Below, piece by piece: positions 21,146-33,284 of a stretch of DNA of 64,000 nucleotides. The first letter of the stretch is position 1. Every line of letters starts with the position of its first letter. Under the pieces are notes generated by a model. The model saw only the letters and a list, made by a program, of their open reading frames with translations. It made no database searches and was not told where the DNA came from. The DNA is from Siphonodentalium dalli. Lineage: Eukaryota; Mollusca; Scaphopoda; Gadilida; Siphonodentaliidae. The stretch is taken from positions 40,276,106 to 40,340,105 of the forward strand of contig CP136063.1 in NCBI GenBank assembly GCA_032622095.1, in the 5' to 3' direction. Position numbers and translations under genes: made by a program.

Positions 21146-23830
21146 TTGATCATGGAGTCCATTAAAATAACAACATATAACTGTCAATCGATAAAATCGT
21201 CCGTTAGTGCAGTGAGGAATATATGCATTAATTCTGACATCATCTTATTACAAGAACATTGGTTGCTGAAAGATGACATTCCGTTTCTACGATCCATCCA
21301 TCAGGACTTCGAGGCAGAATGTGTTTCTGCCGTTAACTGCGAGCGTGAAATTCTGAAGGGACATCCATATGGTGGTACTGCTATTTTATGGAGAAAAGAA
21401 TTATCACAACAAGCGTCATTCATATCATACGATGACCCAAGACTTATAGATTTAAAACTAGTTAATAATAACTCATCAATATTAATCATCTGTGTTTATT
21501 TGCCAACAGATGAGGCAGACAATGCGGATCTCTTTCTCAACTGTTTGGGAAAAATTCAAGCTGCTATTCAAGAATCCGACACAAATGGAGTGTACGTGAT
21601 GGGAGACACCAACGCGAATGCCCGACAATATAAAAGTAACATGCGTGAATTGTGTGGATTCTGTAGAGAGGTTTCATTGAAAATTTCTGATGTAGAATAT
21701 TTCGGTCCCACGTCAGATACATTTACTTATGTCAGTGCAGCACACGGAACAGTTTCCTGGCTAGATCATTGCATTTGCACTGAGTCGGCTGGGGATGCAA
21801 AATGTAAAATGAAGTGAATAATAATTATATCACCTCGGACCATTTACCGTTGTCAGTTACTATAAATTGGAAATATATACAAAAACTCACTTCACATTGT
21901 CGATCAACAGAACAACGACGCGCCAACATGAGGAAAGCAAATGCATCTCAAATAGAGAGCTTCGGACATAATTGCTTGGAGCTTCTTCATAACTGTAACA
22001 TCGTTTCTTTGCAGTCCGTTATTGAGCAAATGCACTCTGGAGAGGCTGTCAAACAAGTTATTGATAAAGCATATAAAGATATTCTCAATGCTCTAACTGA
22101 AGCTGCGGAATTGTGTTTTCCATCTAATACAAACGAAAAGAAAACAACCCACTTACAAATTCCTGGCTGGATTTCTCGTGTCAAAAACTTCCATGAGGAT
22201 GCACGACAATATTTCCATATATGGATAAGGGATGGAAGACCCAGGTCAGGATACATATACGATCATATGTAAAAGATCGGAATTCAAATACGCGCTCAGA
22301 AAATGTAAAGCAGAAAGTGAACAGGCAAAAGCTGATGTGCTGGTTAACAATTTCATCAATAAGGATTTCGGTTCATTTTGGAGATCCATTTCGACTACAA
22401 AAACAAGCGTAAATGCGACCACCATAGGGGTGTAAATGGGGGAAATGAAATAGCAGAGACGTGGAGTGATCATTTCACAAATATAAGGTGTTCCGATAAA
22501 TTAAGCCCTCTACAAAAATATGAATCTAATATTCTAAATCATGAAGATGAAGAAAACATGATGGTGTCTGAAGACGATGTTCGGGGTGCTATAAAGAAAT
22601 TAGTATGTGGAAAATCTGGAGGATCTGATGGGATAGTTCCCGAGCATCTAAAATATTGTCACGAGTTCCTTCACAAATGTTTACAAATTTTGTTCAATAT
22701 GATGATTAAACATGGGCACATGCCACCTGATATGCTACGAGTAACACTGGTGCCGATAATTAAGAACAAAGCCGGGAATATACAAGACAAAGATAACTAT
22801 CGCCCAATTGCCCTCTCATCCGTCATGTCAAAGGTCTTGGAACACATTCTATTAAAAAAGATCAAGCATACGCTTCACACAGTGGATAATCAGTTTGGTT
22901 TTAAGACCAACCATTCCACAGATGGTTGTATTTTTTCACTGAAGGAAACGATAAGACATTATAATTCCAAAGACACGCCGGTCTATGTTTGATTTCTGGA
23001 CGCAAGCAAAGCATTTTACCGCGTGGATCACGAGATATTGTTGGATCTGCTGGAACGAAGAGGTACACCACCTTCATTCATGCATCTCATGGCGGCTTGG
23101 ATGAAAAATCAAACTTTCAATGTTCGCTGGGGATCATCGCACTCTTCTTGTTTTTCTCCAACAAGTGGTGTTATACAGGGAAACATATTGAGTCTTTACT
23201 TATTTAACATTTACATTGACACCATCAGTGAAAAATTAAACAGATCCGATATCGGATGTATCATCGGAGGTCAGAAGATAAACCATATGTGTTATGCTGA
23301 CGATATGTGCCTAATTTCGCCATCGTTGATCGGATTACGTCGGTTAATACAAATATGTGAATCTGAAACCAAAAAGCTGAACATGATTTATAACACCAAT
23401 ATATATTCCTAGACTGTACCTGAATGGCCACGAAATCAAATTTGTTTCTAATTGCAAGTACTTGGGTCATGTCATCAGAGAAGATATATCTGACGAAGAC
23501 GACATACAAAGACAATATAGAGCGATATGTATTCGATCGAACATGTTAATTAGGAAATTTTCGAGATGTTCGTTTGCTGTAAAAACATTTCTTTTTCAGA
23601 GATATATATCTCCTTTATATAGAAAACAAAGTATGAACAAACTAACTGTATGTTATAACAACGCTTATAGATTTCTTATGGGTTATAATAGAGCGTGTAG
23701 TGCTAGTGGTATGTTTGTTAATGATCGTATGTTATCTTTGTTGATGTTAAGGAGGAAATATGTCTTCAGTTTTCGTAACAGAGTGATTGAGTCTAGAAAT
23801 AATATCATATGTTCCATATATAATTAAGAT
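21146..23830 (+). pseudogene. Broken APE-type non-LTR retrotransposon ORF2
   Basis: The apurinic-endonuclease part has its motif series: TYNCQSIKS, LLQEHWL, VMGDTNAN, SWLDHCIC and, after a frameshift, SDHLPL. The reverse-transcriptase part has SGGSDGIVPEHLK, NYRPIALSSVMSKVLE, FLDASKAF (box A), SGVIQGNILS and the catalytic YADD (CYADDMCLIS, about 23295). The C-terminal region keeps CKYLGHVI and RACSAS motifs. Damage: frame changes near 21812, 22262, 22425 and 23405, and a TGA at 22990 where Cys is expected. The conserved D after SKAF is Tyr. The element copied itself through target-primed reverse transcription; this copy is dead. The clade is uncertain and no 3' tail was identified. Confidence 0.85.
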
Positions 23831-24789
23831 ATAATGTTTAAATCTAAACTATTCAAGTCATGGAATGATCTGTTATATATATAACCTATTGATTAACACT
23901 GATATATTGGATTCTTATATTCATGTTGTAAACATGCTTAATATGGACTTCTCAGTCTGAAATAAATCATAATGCTAAAGGGTTCAGTCTCCTTTTAAAA
24001 TTTATTCAACACAATATACGAATACAAATAATTTTATTGTCAATTGTTATGCACAGCAATACATAATGAAACGCATAACAAAATTAAGAATGAATAGAAC
24101 GATGTTGTTGATGTAGTTAAATGATAATTAGTCAACTTTATCCTCAACCTCTCCATATATTTCTTGAATAGTTATGTATAATATTGTATAGCTTGGTCCC
24201 TTATCGCCTCTCATCCACATCAACAATTCTGCTATCTGAATATTTTTTGTTTATTATGGTCAATAAGTTAAATAAATATTCTATCCTGAAGACAATATAT
24301 GATGGTATACATATTTACTATTGCTATGTTGCACCTATCAATTAGAGTTAGACGAAGTGGTGTACTATAGACAGGGAAGGTTGAGGTGTCTCATGGACTG
24401 ACAACTAAACATAAAAATAATAATGAATTATTTTGAGATACGGTATCTCAGAACACAACAAAACACACATACAAGACACAATATATATAGGTGCATATTC
24501 TAGTTGGTAGTCTATATTGTTAATGGTCACTGATCCGAAATATTGCATGCACTTATATTTCCAAAATTAGTTTTAATCTTGAAGTGTGTAGTTTATAAAG
24601 AAAGTCTTATAATTTTAGTAATATACCAGATCTCTAAATCCACCAGCCATGCAAATTCGTCCACTGATTCACGTTTACCGAAGCCAAAATATAATAAATC
24701 AACTTCACAGTTCACCCAGAAACGTTCCTCAAGCCTTTTGGTACACGTTGCAAGTGTATGGACGATTGACTGTGATTTGTCTTGTGACA
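23831..24789. other. No gene seen
   Basis: AT-rich sequence between the LINE and the right arm. It may include the LINE 3' UTR. Confidence 0.4.
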
Positions 24790-25515
24790 TTTTAACTGAA
24801 AGTTATTCAAACCACGTCACACTCGTATGCTCGATTACCGGTGTGTATTCTTTTGTCACGCACCAGACTCACTAAGTGCCTTTTGGTACACGTCACATGT
24901 GTATGGGCGATTGACTGTGGTGTGATTTCTCTTGTGTTGGTATGACTGAAAGCTATTCAAACCACGTCACACTCGTATGGTCGATTACCGGTGTGTATTC
25001 TTTTGTTACGGAACCGGACTCACTAAGTGCACTTTGGTACACGTCACATGTGTATGGGCGATTGACTGTGTGATTTCTCTTGTATTGGTATGACTGAAAG
25101 CTATTCAAACCACGTCACACTCGTATGGTCGATTACCGGTGTGTATTCTAGTGTCACGGAACCGGACTCACTAAATATGTTCAGTCACAAGTCACACTCG
25201 AATGGGCGATAGCCACTGTGGATTATCGGGTTGACTTTGTCATGAAAATCGTCCAGCGCCCGTCAAAATGTATTGAATCAGTTTACTTCAAAAGCTGTAA
25301 TTTTGTTATTACAAATGTGGAGACCTATTTTTTTTTACTACAAAAGCTGGCGTTTTTAACTTCAAAAGCGGAGATCTCACTTTACTACAAAAGCTGGCGA
25401 TTTTATTACAAAAGTGGTGAGTTACCGTACTTCAAAAGCTGGCGTTTTTTACTTCAAAAGTGGAGACCTACTTCAAAAGTGGTCAGTTACTTAAAAAGCT
25501 GGCGTAACACCGTCT
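24790..25515 (-). repeat. Right inverted arm: decayed zinc fingers plus ten-unit motif array
   Basis: Inverted counterpart of 19893-20530. Finger-like units with a period of about 170 bp (ACACTCGTATGGTCGATTAC and its variants) occupy 24790-25220, and the motif array occupies about 25278-25510. The ten motif units occur in the same outer-to-inner order as on the left, including the single CCGC variant at unit 7. The arm is longer on the finger side than the left arm. Confidence 0.75.
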
Positions 25516-26149
25516 GATAGTATGTACGGATGTAGGATAATTTAATACAGATATGTACGTATGGGAAACGTTTGTGTGATGTGCATTTCATATCGGTAGG
25601 AAATAGCCTTCGTACGTGGGCGTGCTTAATATCGATCGGAACTGCCTCATCACACGTCATCGCCCAACACTTACATCCATTCTACAAAACCAGCTTTTTG
25701 AAGTGTATCTGAAAAAATCAATGTTTAACAAACAAAGGGAACTGGTTTTTCTTTGTCGACAAGGACCATGTGGCTGCAAAGGAGGGCTTTGCGTTAATTG
25801 ACATTATTAACACCACCGTTGATTTAATATACATAGATCTTCGTTTGTCGAACAGAACGCGGTACCGGTATCCATTTAATATTAACTTCTTCGAATGCGC
25901 CATTATCATCATCGATCGATGCCATGGGATAAAGCGTATAACAGACCCTGGATATATCCTCTCCTTTGTGGACACACTGACACACTAAATAATCTGCTTA
26001 AGAGATATTCCACGAAATCAACAGACGGGAAACCAGTTGGATATACATGTAGAATTAGACACTAGTTTGTGTAACCATACGCGAATTGTTTATCCTTACA
26101 TGTACGATGAATAATGCCATTCTATGTCAGAAGACACCCACTCGGACTA
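25516..26149. other. No gene seen
   Basis: No recognisable gene or repeat. Short frames only. Confidence 0.45.
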
Positions 26150-26567
26150 AACGGCGGACTCAACTGTCCCGATGTATCTGGGAAAACTTTTACACAATCA
26201 GAATCTTTAACCAGTCCTCAGGGATCCCAGTCGGACGGTGGTCATCAGACCATGCGACATGCATGTTGTATGAAAGAATTCACAAACCCTGGTGTAATGA
26301 CCGCACGCACGATACTACTCATTTTGTGAGCTATCGGTAGGCCTATATAAAAAAACACACACGCCAGTCTACACCGATGATCGATCGACCAGTGTGATAT
26401 AAATGTACATGTAGGCATATGTGTGAAAGTACATTGTACACACGCGTTCTGGAGATCTGTCCGCACATTAAATAATCCACACCGCGGTATCATATCAGTA
26501 CGATTTGAGTGAGAAACTATTTTCTCAATTTAGAGATTTGAATCCACGCCGGTGATCGCCCACATCA
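26150..26567 (+). pseudogene. Decayed fingers upstream of the 12-finger gene
   Basis: Pieces such as CPDVSGKTFTQSESLTS (about 26165) and YDLSEKLFSQFRDL (about 26500), then AGDRPHHCE in another frame, show finger repeats that have lost Cys and His residues and frame. The array once extended further 5'. Confidence 0.6.
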
Positions 26568-27605
26568 TTGCGAATCTGCGATATGTGTGAGTCTAAACCA
26601 TTCATCCAGAGCAGTGACTTGATGTCACATGAGATTACCTACACCAGAGAGCGTCAGCATGAGTGCGATGTGTGTGAGAAAATATTCTCCCGGAACAGTA
26701 ACCTGATGGCACATAAGCTAACCCACACGGGGGAGCGTCCATATCAATGCGATGTGTGTGAGAAATCATTCTCCCACAGCAGTAACCTGATGTCACATAA
26801 GAGAGTACATGCCGGCTATCGTCCACACCAGTGCGATATATGTGAGAAATCATTCGCCGAAAACAGTAAACTACTCATACATAAAAGAGTACACACTGGC
26901 GACCGTCCGTATCAATGCGATGTCTGTGAGAAATCATTCTCTCAGAGCAGTAACCTGATGTCACACAAGAGAGTCCATACAGGCGATCGTCCATATCGAT
27001 GCGAAGTGTGTGAGAAATCATTTACCGAACGCAACAGACTAATTATACACAACAGAATCCACACCGGTGATCGTCCGTATAAATGCGATGTGTGTGAGAG
27101 AACATTCTCTGAAAATAGTATTCTAAAGAGACATAAGAAAGTCCACACAGGCGATCGTCCGTATCAGTGCGATGTGTGCGAGAGCTCATTCTTTGAAAAA
27201 AGTAGACTAACCGCACATAAAAGAATACACACCGGCAATCGTCCGTATCAGTGCGATGTGTGTGAGAAATCATTTGCCCACAGCGGTAATATGAAAGGAC
27301 ATAAGAGAATCCACAGTGGAGATCGTCCGTATCAGTGTGATCTTTGTGAAAAGACATTCGACAAGAGCAATAGTCATAAGAGAATCCACACAGGCGATCG
27401 TCCGTATGAGTGCGAGGTGTGTGAAAAATCATTCCCTGATAATAGCAAACTACTCATACATAAAAGATTCCACAGCGGCGAACGCCCGTATCAATGCGAT
27501 GTGTGTGAGAAATCATTCGTACAGAACAGTGACCGAAAGAGACATCAGAGAATCCACACCAGCGATTGTTCATACCAGTTCGATGTGCATGGTCATCCAG
27601 ATTAA
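26568..27605 (+). CDS. C2H2 zinc-finger protein with about 12 fingers
   Basis: A 345-residue open frame made almost wholly of fingers with CDVCEKSF knuckles and HTGDRPY/GERPY linkers. Finger 1 is irregular (CDMCESKPF, with the last His replaced by Tyr in EITYT). Finger 10 is shortened (CEKTFDKSNSHKRIH lacks residues of the recognition helix). The C-terminus ends in a degenerate half unit (QFDVHGHPD). The middle fingers are regular and differ mainly at the contact positions. There is no leader with the MFGEVEPPT motif and no ATG-led N-terminal domain; the first exon may lie upstream or the gene may be 5'-truncated. Expected role: nuclear DNA binding, target unknown. The stop codon lies about 190 bp before the terminal repeat of the large element. 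Confidence 0.75.
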   Translation: MRICDMCESKPFIQSSDLMSHEITYTRERQHECDVCEKIFSRNSNLMAHKLTHTGERPYQCDVCEKSFSHSSNLMSHKRVHAGYRPHQCDICEKSFAENSKLLIHKRVHTGDRPYQCDVCEKSFSQSSNLMSHKRVHTGDRPYRCEVCEKSFTERNRLIIHNRIHTGDRPYKCDVCERTFSENSILKRHKKVHTGDRPYQCDVCESSFFEKSRLTAHKRIHTGNRPYQCDVCEKSFAHSGNMKGHKRIHSGDRPYQCDLCEKTFDKSNSHKRIHTGDRPYECEVCEKSFPDNSKLLIHKRFHSGERPYQCDVCEKSFVQNSDRKRHQRIHTSDCSYQFDVHGHPD

Positions 27606-27796
27606 CATATACTCAAATATTTGAAGTTATCTCTAAATACTTAGAGATAACTATAATTATTTGAAGATATATCTAAATATTTAGAATTATGGTGTGCAAT
27701 GTCCATTTGTGTAGAATTTTTGTAAAATGTAACTACTTTTAGCAAGATTATTCTCCATTTGTATTTGACGGGGTGTTTCACTTCACTTTAAACCAT
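27606..27796. other. Spacer between zinc-finger gene and large element
   Basis: Contains short alternating ACTTAGAGATA/ATTTGAAG-like repeats near 27615-27690. No gene. Confidence 0.5.
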
Positions 27797-27871
27797 TTAG
27801 TCTAGCAGCCAAGTACCGAATTTTGCCCTAACCCAAAATTCTCTGTTAAAGTTTTTTTTCTCGGCGGATAA
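27797..27871 (+). repeat. Left terminal inverted repeat
   Basis: Contains TTAGTCTAGCAG, a non-matching insert of about 19 bp, then a 35-bp core CTAACCC...TTTTCTC that is almost identical to the complement of the right end, and a shared GATAAT. Confidence 0.75.
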
Positions 27872-27932
27872 TTCATTAGTAGTATCTCCGCTAATGTTTT
27901 CCATATGCATGTAGAACAAAAATAGGTCAAGT

Positions 27933-30900
27933 ATGTCGAAATGCTTATTCAAATTCCGTTACAAAGAAGCTTGCAATAGCAATGAAAAGTGCACTGAAAA
28001 TGCCGGTGAGGCGCGCATACACTCTATAATATACGCGAGCAAAGTATATGGCGATGGCCTGCATGAAACACTCGAAAAAGTCTTAATATAGACAGCAAAC
28101 TTAAAGTGTCGTTTCACAGAAATTGTGCTTCCAGATACACATCAAAAACTAATGTTGAAGCATCCCAACGCAGCAATTCACCAGCTATTCCACGGAAACG
28201 TTCACGTAGGTCAGCAGGCAATTTTAATTTTCAAACTGATTGTCTATACTGTGGTGAGACTTGTAATGTCGAAAAAGAACCCAGACATCCAGATCGATGG
28301 CGTCCTGCTTTCATTTGCCGATCAACGCAAACAGTAGATGGGAAGCCGTATAAGGTCGCTCTTGTGGAGACGTGTGAGTTGCGAAGAGACGAGTGGACAG
28401 AAGAGGTTCGGGGTAGAATTGAGAGTGCGGTTAGTGATTTGCACGCTGTCGGGGCAAGGTACCACAGACTGTATGACAAAATTCCTACAAAACCGATCAT
28501 TGGGAGCAACCGATACGATGTTACCAACCCAATTCCATGATCTTGAATTGCAGTCTATTATTGACGAAATGTCCGATCAAAGAGACAAAATATGGAATTC
28601 GGCGGATGTGTTTGATATGTATGCTAGCAATGGTGGGTGTAAGTTGACACGCCCCCGGTTGGTATCAGAACTTATTTCTCATTTCGACGGCGAACTATTG
28701 TCATTGTCTGCACCAGGATATGCAAATGTTCTTGCTTTCCATAAGAATACCGCCTCTGTGCTAAGACTTGTTAAAGATGACAACGACGACGATCTTGAAC
28801 CATCTGTTCGAAAAGTGGCTAGTAGTGTCGTTAATGAGTGCAAGGAACTGGCAACACATATATCTACATATAGAGTCCATATTGATAGAGAGAATGCTGA
28901 GGATTCAGTGTCTGAAACACTTAAAAACCTCCTGCGAGTAATATCGACTAAGTTGGATAAAACATTGCCTGCGCTACTTATAGGCAACATCGTCACAAAT
29001 ATCGTAACTGGTCATGTTACCGATTTACAAATTGCCCTAGGTATATTTTTTGCGAGATTCTAAATCGGTAATAAACCATATTTACGATTATCGAATAACA
29101 TGCAGTTATGACGAGCTTTTAAGGTTCAAAAACTCGGCGGCATTAGCATCATCGGTTCATACGTATGCGAGCTCATCACTGAGTAGCGAAAAAGGTTTGT
29201 TGCAGGTCATAGCCGACAACTTCGATGCTGACATTAGTTCGCCGAATGGCAAACTTTCAACCCATTCTCTCGCAATGATAGCGACACAACCGTCGGACGG
29301 CAATGTGATTGATCATATCAGTCAAGAACTAGAAATTCCCCGTTTAGAGAAAGCAGACATCCCGCTGGTAGTACTGGATGACAACGTAACAGATGTGTAC
29401 GTTGACTTAAAGAAGGACCCATCCATGCCGACTGTTCCGCTGAGTAATATATCCGGTGACTTTCGCAATTATCAAAATATTTCGATATGGCGCGCAGAGG
29501 AGTGCGATTTTGCATTTTTTCAAGATATGCATCGAATTGATACTTGTCCGGAATATAATGGATACAATACAAAAATGAGCAGGGAACACGAACGAGCTCT
29601 TTCGCCAAAAACGATTGTCGGTTATCTACCGCTAATCGACCGGCCGCCTGCAGATCCATCGACAATGATGACAGCCATGTTAAAGGCGAAATTAATCTCA
29701 AACGCTGCTGGGCAAGAATTTGTAATATTTGTAGCAGACCAACAATTATATCGGATTGCACTTCACGTCAAGTGGGACAATCCTGACATGTTTAAGAACA
29801 CATATATAAGGTTAGGAGGTATGCATTTGCTCATGAGCTATTGTGGATCCATCGGGTCACTGATGGTGGGAACCAGCCTGACAAAAATTTTAGAGTCGAC
29901 TTTTGGCGGAGTCTTAAAAATGCTCAAAGGCAAGAAGTTTCCTCAAAATATAAGAGCTTTGCGTCTGTTGACAGAAGAGTTACTCCGAGCAGTATTTGAA
30001 ACACACGATGATATGCGGTGCATGTGTGACCTCTTGGTTGTTCTGGAGGCATCCGCATGTGAGAGCAGAACCGCTAAGCTCTGGATTGAATGTCTAATCA
30101 AACCCATGTTCATAATACTGAGATATATTAGAGAAGAGCGGGAATCTGATTGGCCGCTCCATCTAGACACCGTTGAGGAGATGATTCATCTTTTCTTCGC
30201 AGCTGGACACATGCATTATGCCAGATATGCACTCTATTACCTGCGGTCAATGGAATCACTACCTGATGATGTTCAGGCGCCATTCGTGAAGGGTGAGCAC
30301 ACTATGCACCACAATAGTGGCATTTTTAATGGCATTTGGAGTGACATGGCGATTGAGACCACCTTCATGCGGTATGGTCATGGACGCTCAGGTATAATCG
30401 GCATCACGCTGAAACCAGAGAGTGCTCGTACATGGGCATACAGTTTGAATACATGCAACTGCCTGATATACGATTTGGATTGTATGCGAGAGAAGGGAGG
30501 CGAATTCACTCAGACATGTCATAAAGAAGAATCAAGTTCAAGAATAAAGATTGACAAGGCTGATCGAGATTCACTAAAGCATAAGCTGGAGCTGTGCATT
30601 GACCCACTTGATCCGAAGCAGCATCCACAAGGGATCGTCAATGTGGAGTCAGGACGAGTGACTACCCATCCGTCCGTCAATGTAGATAAGGCGGTTGAAC
30701 TTGGACGAGAACAGATGATAAATTTCGAAAAAGGTTGGCCGTCCAGTTTCCATAATACAATAAGCCGGAACGTGAAAACAATTACATCAGCTAGTAAGCA
30801 TATACACATTGGCAACGTACACATTTTCGACACAGAAGTGATCTATGCGAGGGCAATGGGTTAAAGAATAGTACGAGGAGCTTGGATATTGATGACATCC

Positions 30901-32848
30901 CTTCGTATGAGCTATCGCCCTATCCACCTTCCATGTTTGAGTCTAACGGACATATGAAGGAAGCAAAGTCCAAATCAAACCTGAAGAATGCGCTACGTGT
31001 TGACATGATTGCTGACGTACCAAAGGGCGGTGTCAGCCATGCCACCTTCCTGGACGGCTGTGCAATTCTATGGACAGTACGATGGCCACCACTGGGAGTA
31101 GTGCAAGATTTCCTTGATGAATTTCGGTCTTATATACTTGCAACACTGAGAAAGAAGACAGATGTATACTTGATATTCGATAGGTATAATAAACTCAGCA
31201 TCAAAGAATCGACGCGATTAGCCCAAGACAAAGGGGCTAGCAGAGTCTTCACACTCAAGCAAAACACGAGGCTACCTCCACAAAAAGTTATCCTGACAGT
31301 GAGTGACAGCAAAGCACAGCTTATTGACATGATTGTTATTGATCTCCAGGTGCACCAGGAATGTTTTGCCAATACAAATAAACGACTCGTAGTAACTGGA
31401 AAGGATCCCATTCCTATAGAGATTAATAAGGGCATATGTATCAATAGGCGTGATCTCAGATCGACCCACGAAGAAGGAGATACTATCATTGTTCAGCAGG
31501 TTGCGAGAGTAGCAGCCCAAACATCGTTAGTTGTGGCAGATGACACTGACATATTTGTAATGTTACTCCATTTCCTTTATCATGGTGATTTATCCGGCCA
31601 TATACTGATGGTAGCACCGACAAAGGGACGGATCACAATAAACATCAATGAAACGCTCAAAGCTCACATGAATATCGCTCGTGACCTTTTAGCAATGCAT
31701 GGACTCACAGGATGTGACACTGTCGCGGCTCTACATGGCATAGGGAAATGTACTGCCCTTAAAGATGGATTATCTCTTTAAATAACAAATTTTAAATAGT
31801 TGCGTGGGTATAAAATAATAGATATGAACTGAAGACCTATGTCCGGAAAAGCTTCTATCAATTAGTATTGATTTTATTTCGAATATTAAATCTGGCCCAT
31901 TTATGTTACTATTTTTAGAACCGACCATTCGGATGAGACCGTATTGCGATATAGAGCACTGGGCTGTTCCTACGGCTACGCAACGCATGTCAAATGACAC
32001 AGATTGGTTGTTTGTATTGTTTTGTTCCACAGATATAAGCGATAATGAGTATAATTAACCTTTATTTGTGACAAAATTGCACAATATAATATCTGGTCTA
32101 TGTTAACAGTAACCACTATTGTTCGTTAGCTGAACAAACACCCGTTTTTAGACCAGAAAATATTCGAAATAAAATTAATATTAATCGATAGAAGCATTTC
32201 CGGACAGGAGTCTTCGATTCAAATCTAATATTGTATACCCCGGTAACTATATAATACATGTTTACAAAGAGATAATCCACCTTTAAGATTCTCAAAGTTG
32301 GAAATCACAAACTAACAGATATTGGTGTACCATCTGCTGCAATAGAGAGAGTTGTAGATGCGGCTAAGCCATTTATTTCGGATTGCTATGGACAACCAAA
32401 TTGCCAATCAACCACAGATGCTCGACGGAAGATATGGTCCAACAAAGTTAGCCGCAGCATGGCTGCAGCGCCAAAACTGAATTATCTACCTCCGACCGAC
32501 GATGCTTTAATTGAAAATATTAAACGCGCCCACTTACAGGTAAGTGTATGGAGACATGCGCTTGATGACACACCTGCTGATCTCAATCCAACTGATTACG
32601 GCTGGTCGAGAGAGAACGGATCACTCGTCCCAACCGTTGTCCCAACTGGGAAACCACTAGCTCCTGAGGCTATACTAAAACTCATTAGATGTTGTTGTGC
32701 TTCAAATGTCCCTTGCATGACCAAACGTTGTGGCTGTAGGCGTGCGGGTTTAACTTGCACGGCGTTCTGTTCGTGTGAGGGGGACAGTCGGTGTATGAAC
32801 GAGCTGACACATCGACATGACGAGGAAGATACTGATGACATACACTGA
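27933..32848 (+). pseudogene. DDE-like plus FEN1/XPG-like transposon protein, frameshifted
   Basis: From an ATG at 27933 (MSKCLFKFRYKE): a Cys-containing N-terminus, a CLYCGETC module (28240), DLHAVGARYHR (28445), then a DDE-like region with ADNFDADISSPNG (29212), FVADQQLY (29731) and DMAIETT (30343) as candidate catalytic D, D and E. The C-terminal part has the FEN1/XPG motif series: DGCAILW (31053), IFDRY (31176), HEEGDT (31467), DDTD (31539), GCDT (31710) and GIGK (31737). Last comes a Cys-rich tail (CCC, KRCGC, FCSC; about 32690-32800). Breaks: near 28077 (A run), 28466 (GA pair), 29046-29051 (T run) and 30861, plus the MITE at 31763. There is no in-frame nonsense codon between them. AATAAA follows at 32943. 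Uncharacterised relatives are common in marine invertebrates. Confidence 0.75.
31759..32286 (-). mobile_element. 520-bp MITE inserted in the transposon gene
   Basis: TTAA at 31759-31762 and 32283-32286 flank a 520-bp core in inverted orientation. With one TTAA retained, the codons on the two sides join in the same frame (…TALK, then ILKVGNHK…), so the target was a single TTAA and the duplication is exact. It lies directly after the GIGK motif of the nuclease region. Confidence 0.95.
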
Positions 32849-32942
32849 ATGTTCTAGGTACATTGTTTATTCAATACACCAATGCTGATTTACATATGTC
32901 ATTATAATTCTTTTGTTTCTGTCCTAATGACATGTTGTTACC

Positions 32943-32948
32943 AAATAA
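32943..32948 (+). terminator. Poly(A) signal of the transposon gene
   Basis: AATAAA about 95 bp beyond the stop codon of the Cys-rich tail, inside the terminal repeats. A reasonable but unproven polyadenylation signal. Confidence 0.4.
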
Positions 32949-33284
32949 AGCGAAAATGTTATATGTCGAAGCACTGCCTTGATAGACTTGCAACAGTTAT
33001 GATTTGAGCAATGAGTGCGGCCATTTTGGCAGCCATCTTGAGTATTTAATTGTCGATTTTGTCCAGTTTATGTTATTTGTCACAGCATCTCATAATACAT
33101 ACATCGTATCGTATTTCTGCTGCCATATATGCTGTTATTGATACGGAATTGCATCTGACATGGTCAAGGTATACACACTATTTAAGATTTTTGGTACTCG
33201 GCGGCCATTTTGAATACAAAATGTTCCCCAAAGGTTACACATCCACATCAACCGGAATATCAATAAAGACACCCCCGTGATACA

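Larger units (their letters stand above)
19893..25515. mobile_element. 5.6-kb segment bounded by long inverted arms, carrying a LINE
   Basis: The outer ends read GTTACGCCAGCTTTT on the left and AAAAAGCTGGCGTAAC on the right. The arms (19893-20530 and about 24790-25515) are inverted copies containing a ten-unit motif array next to decayed zinc-finger sequence. Between them is a broken APE-type LINE. I could not identify a target duplication. Either this is a large foldback or TIR element that captured other sequence, or a local inverted duplication into which a LINE later inserted. Confidence 0.65.

Noticed and set aside
19893-25515. LTR retrotransposon (long repeats around an RT gene)
   Set aside because: The long repeats are inverted, not direct, and the RT is of the APE-type LINE class with no protease, integrase or primer-binding site.
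25218-25517. 99-codon frame with KSWRFLLQK-like repeats
   Set aside because: It is a translation of the motif array in the right inverted arm, not a protein-coding gene.
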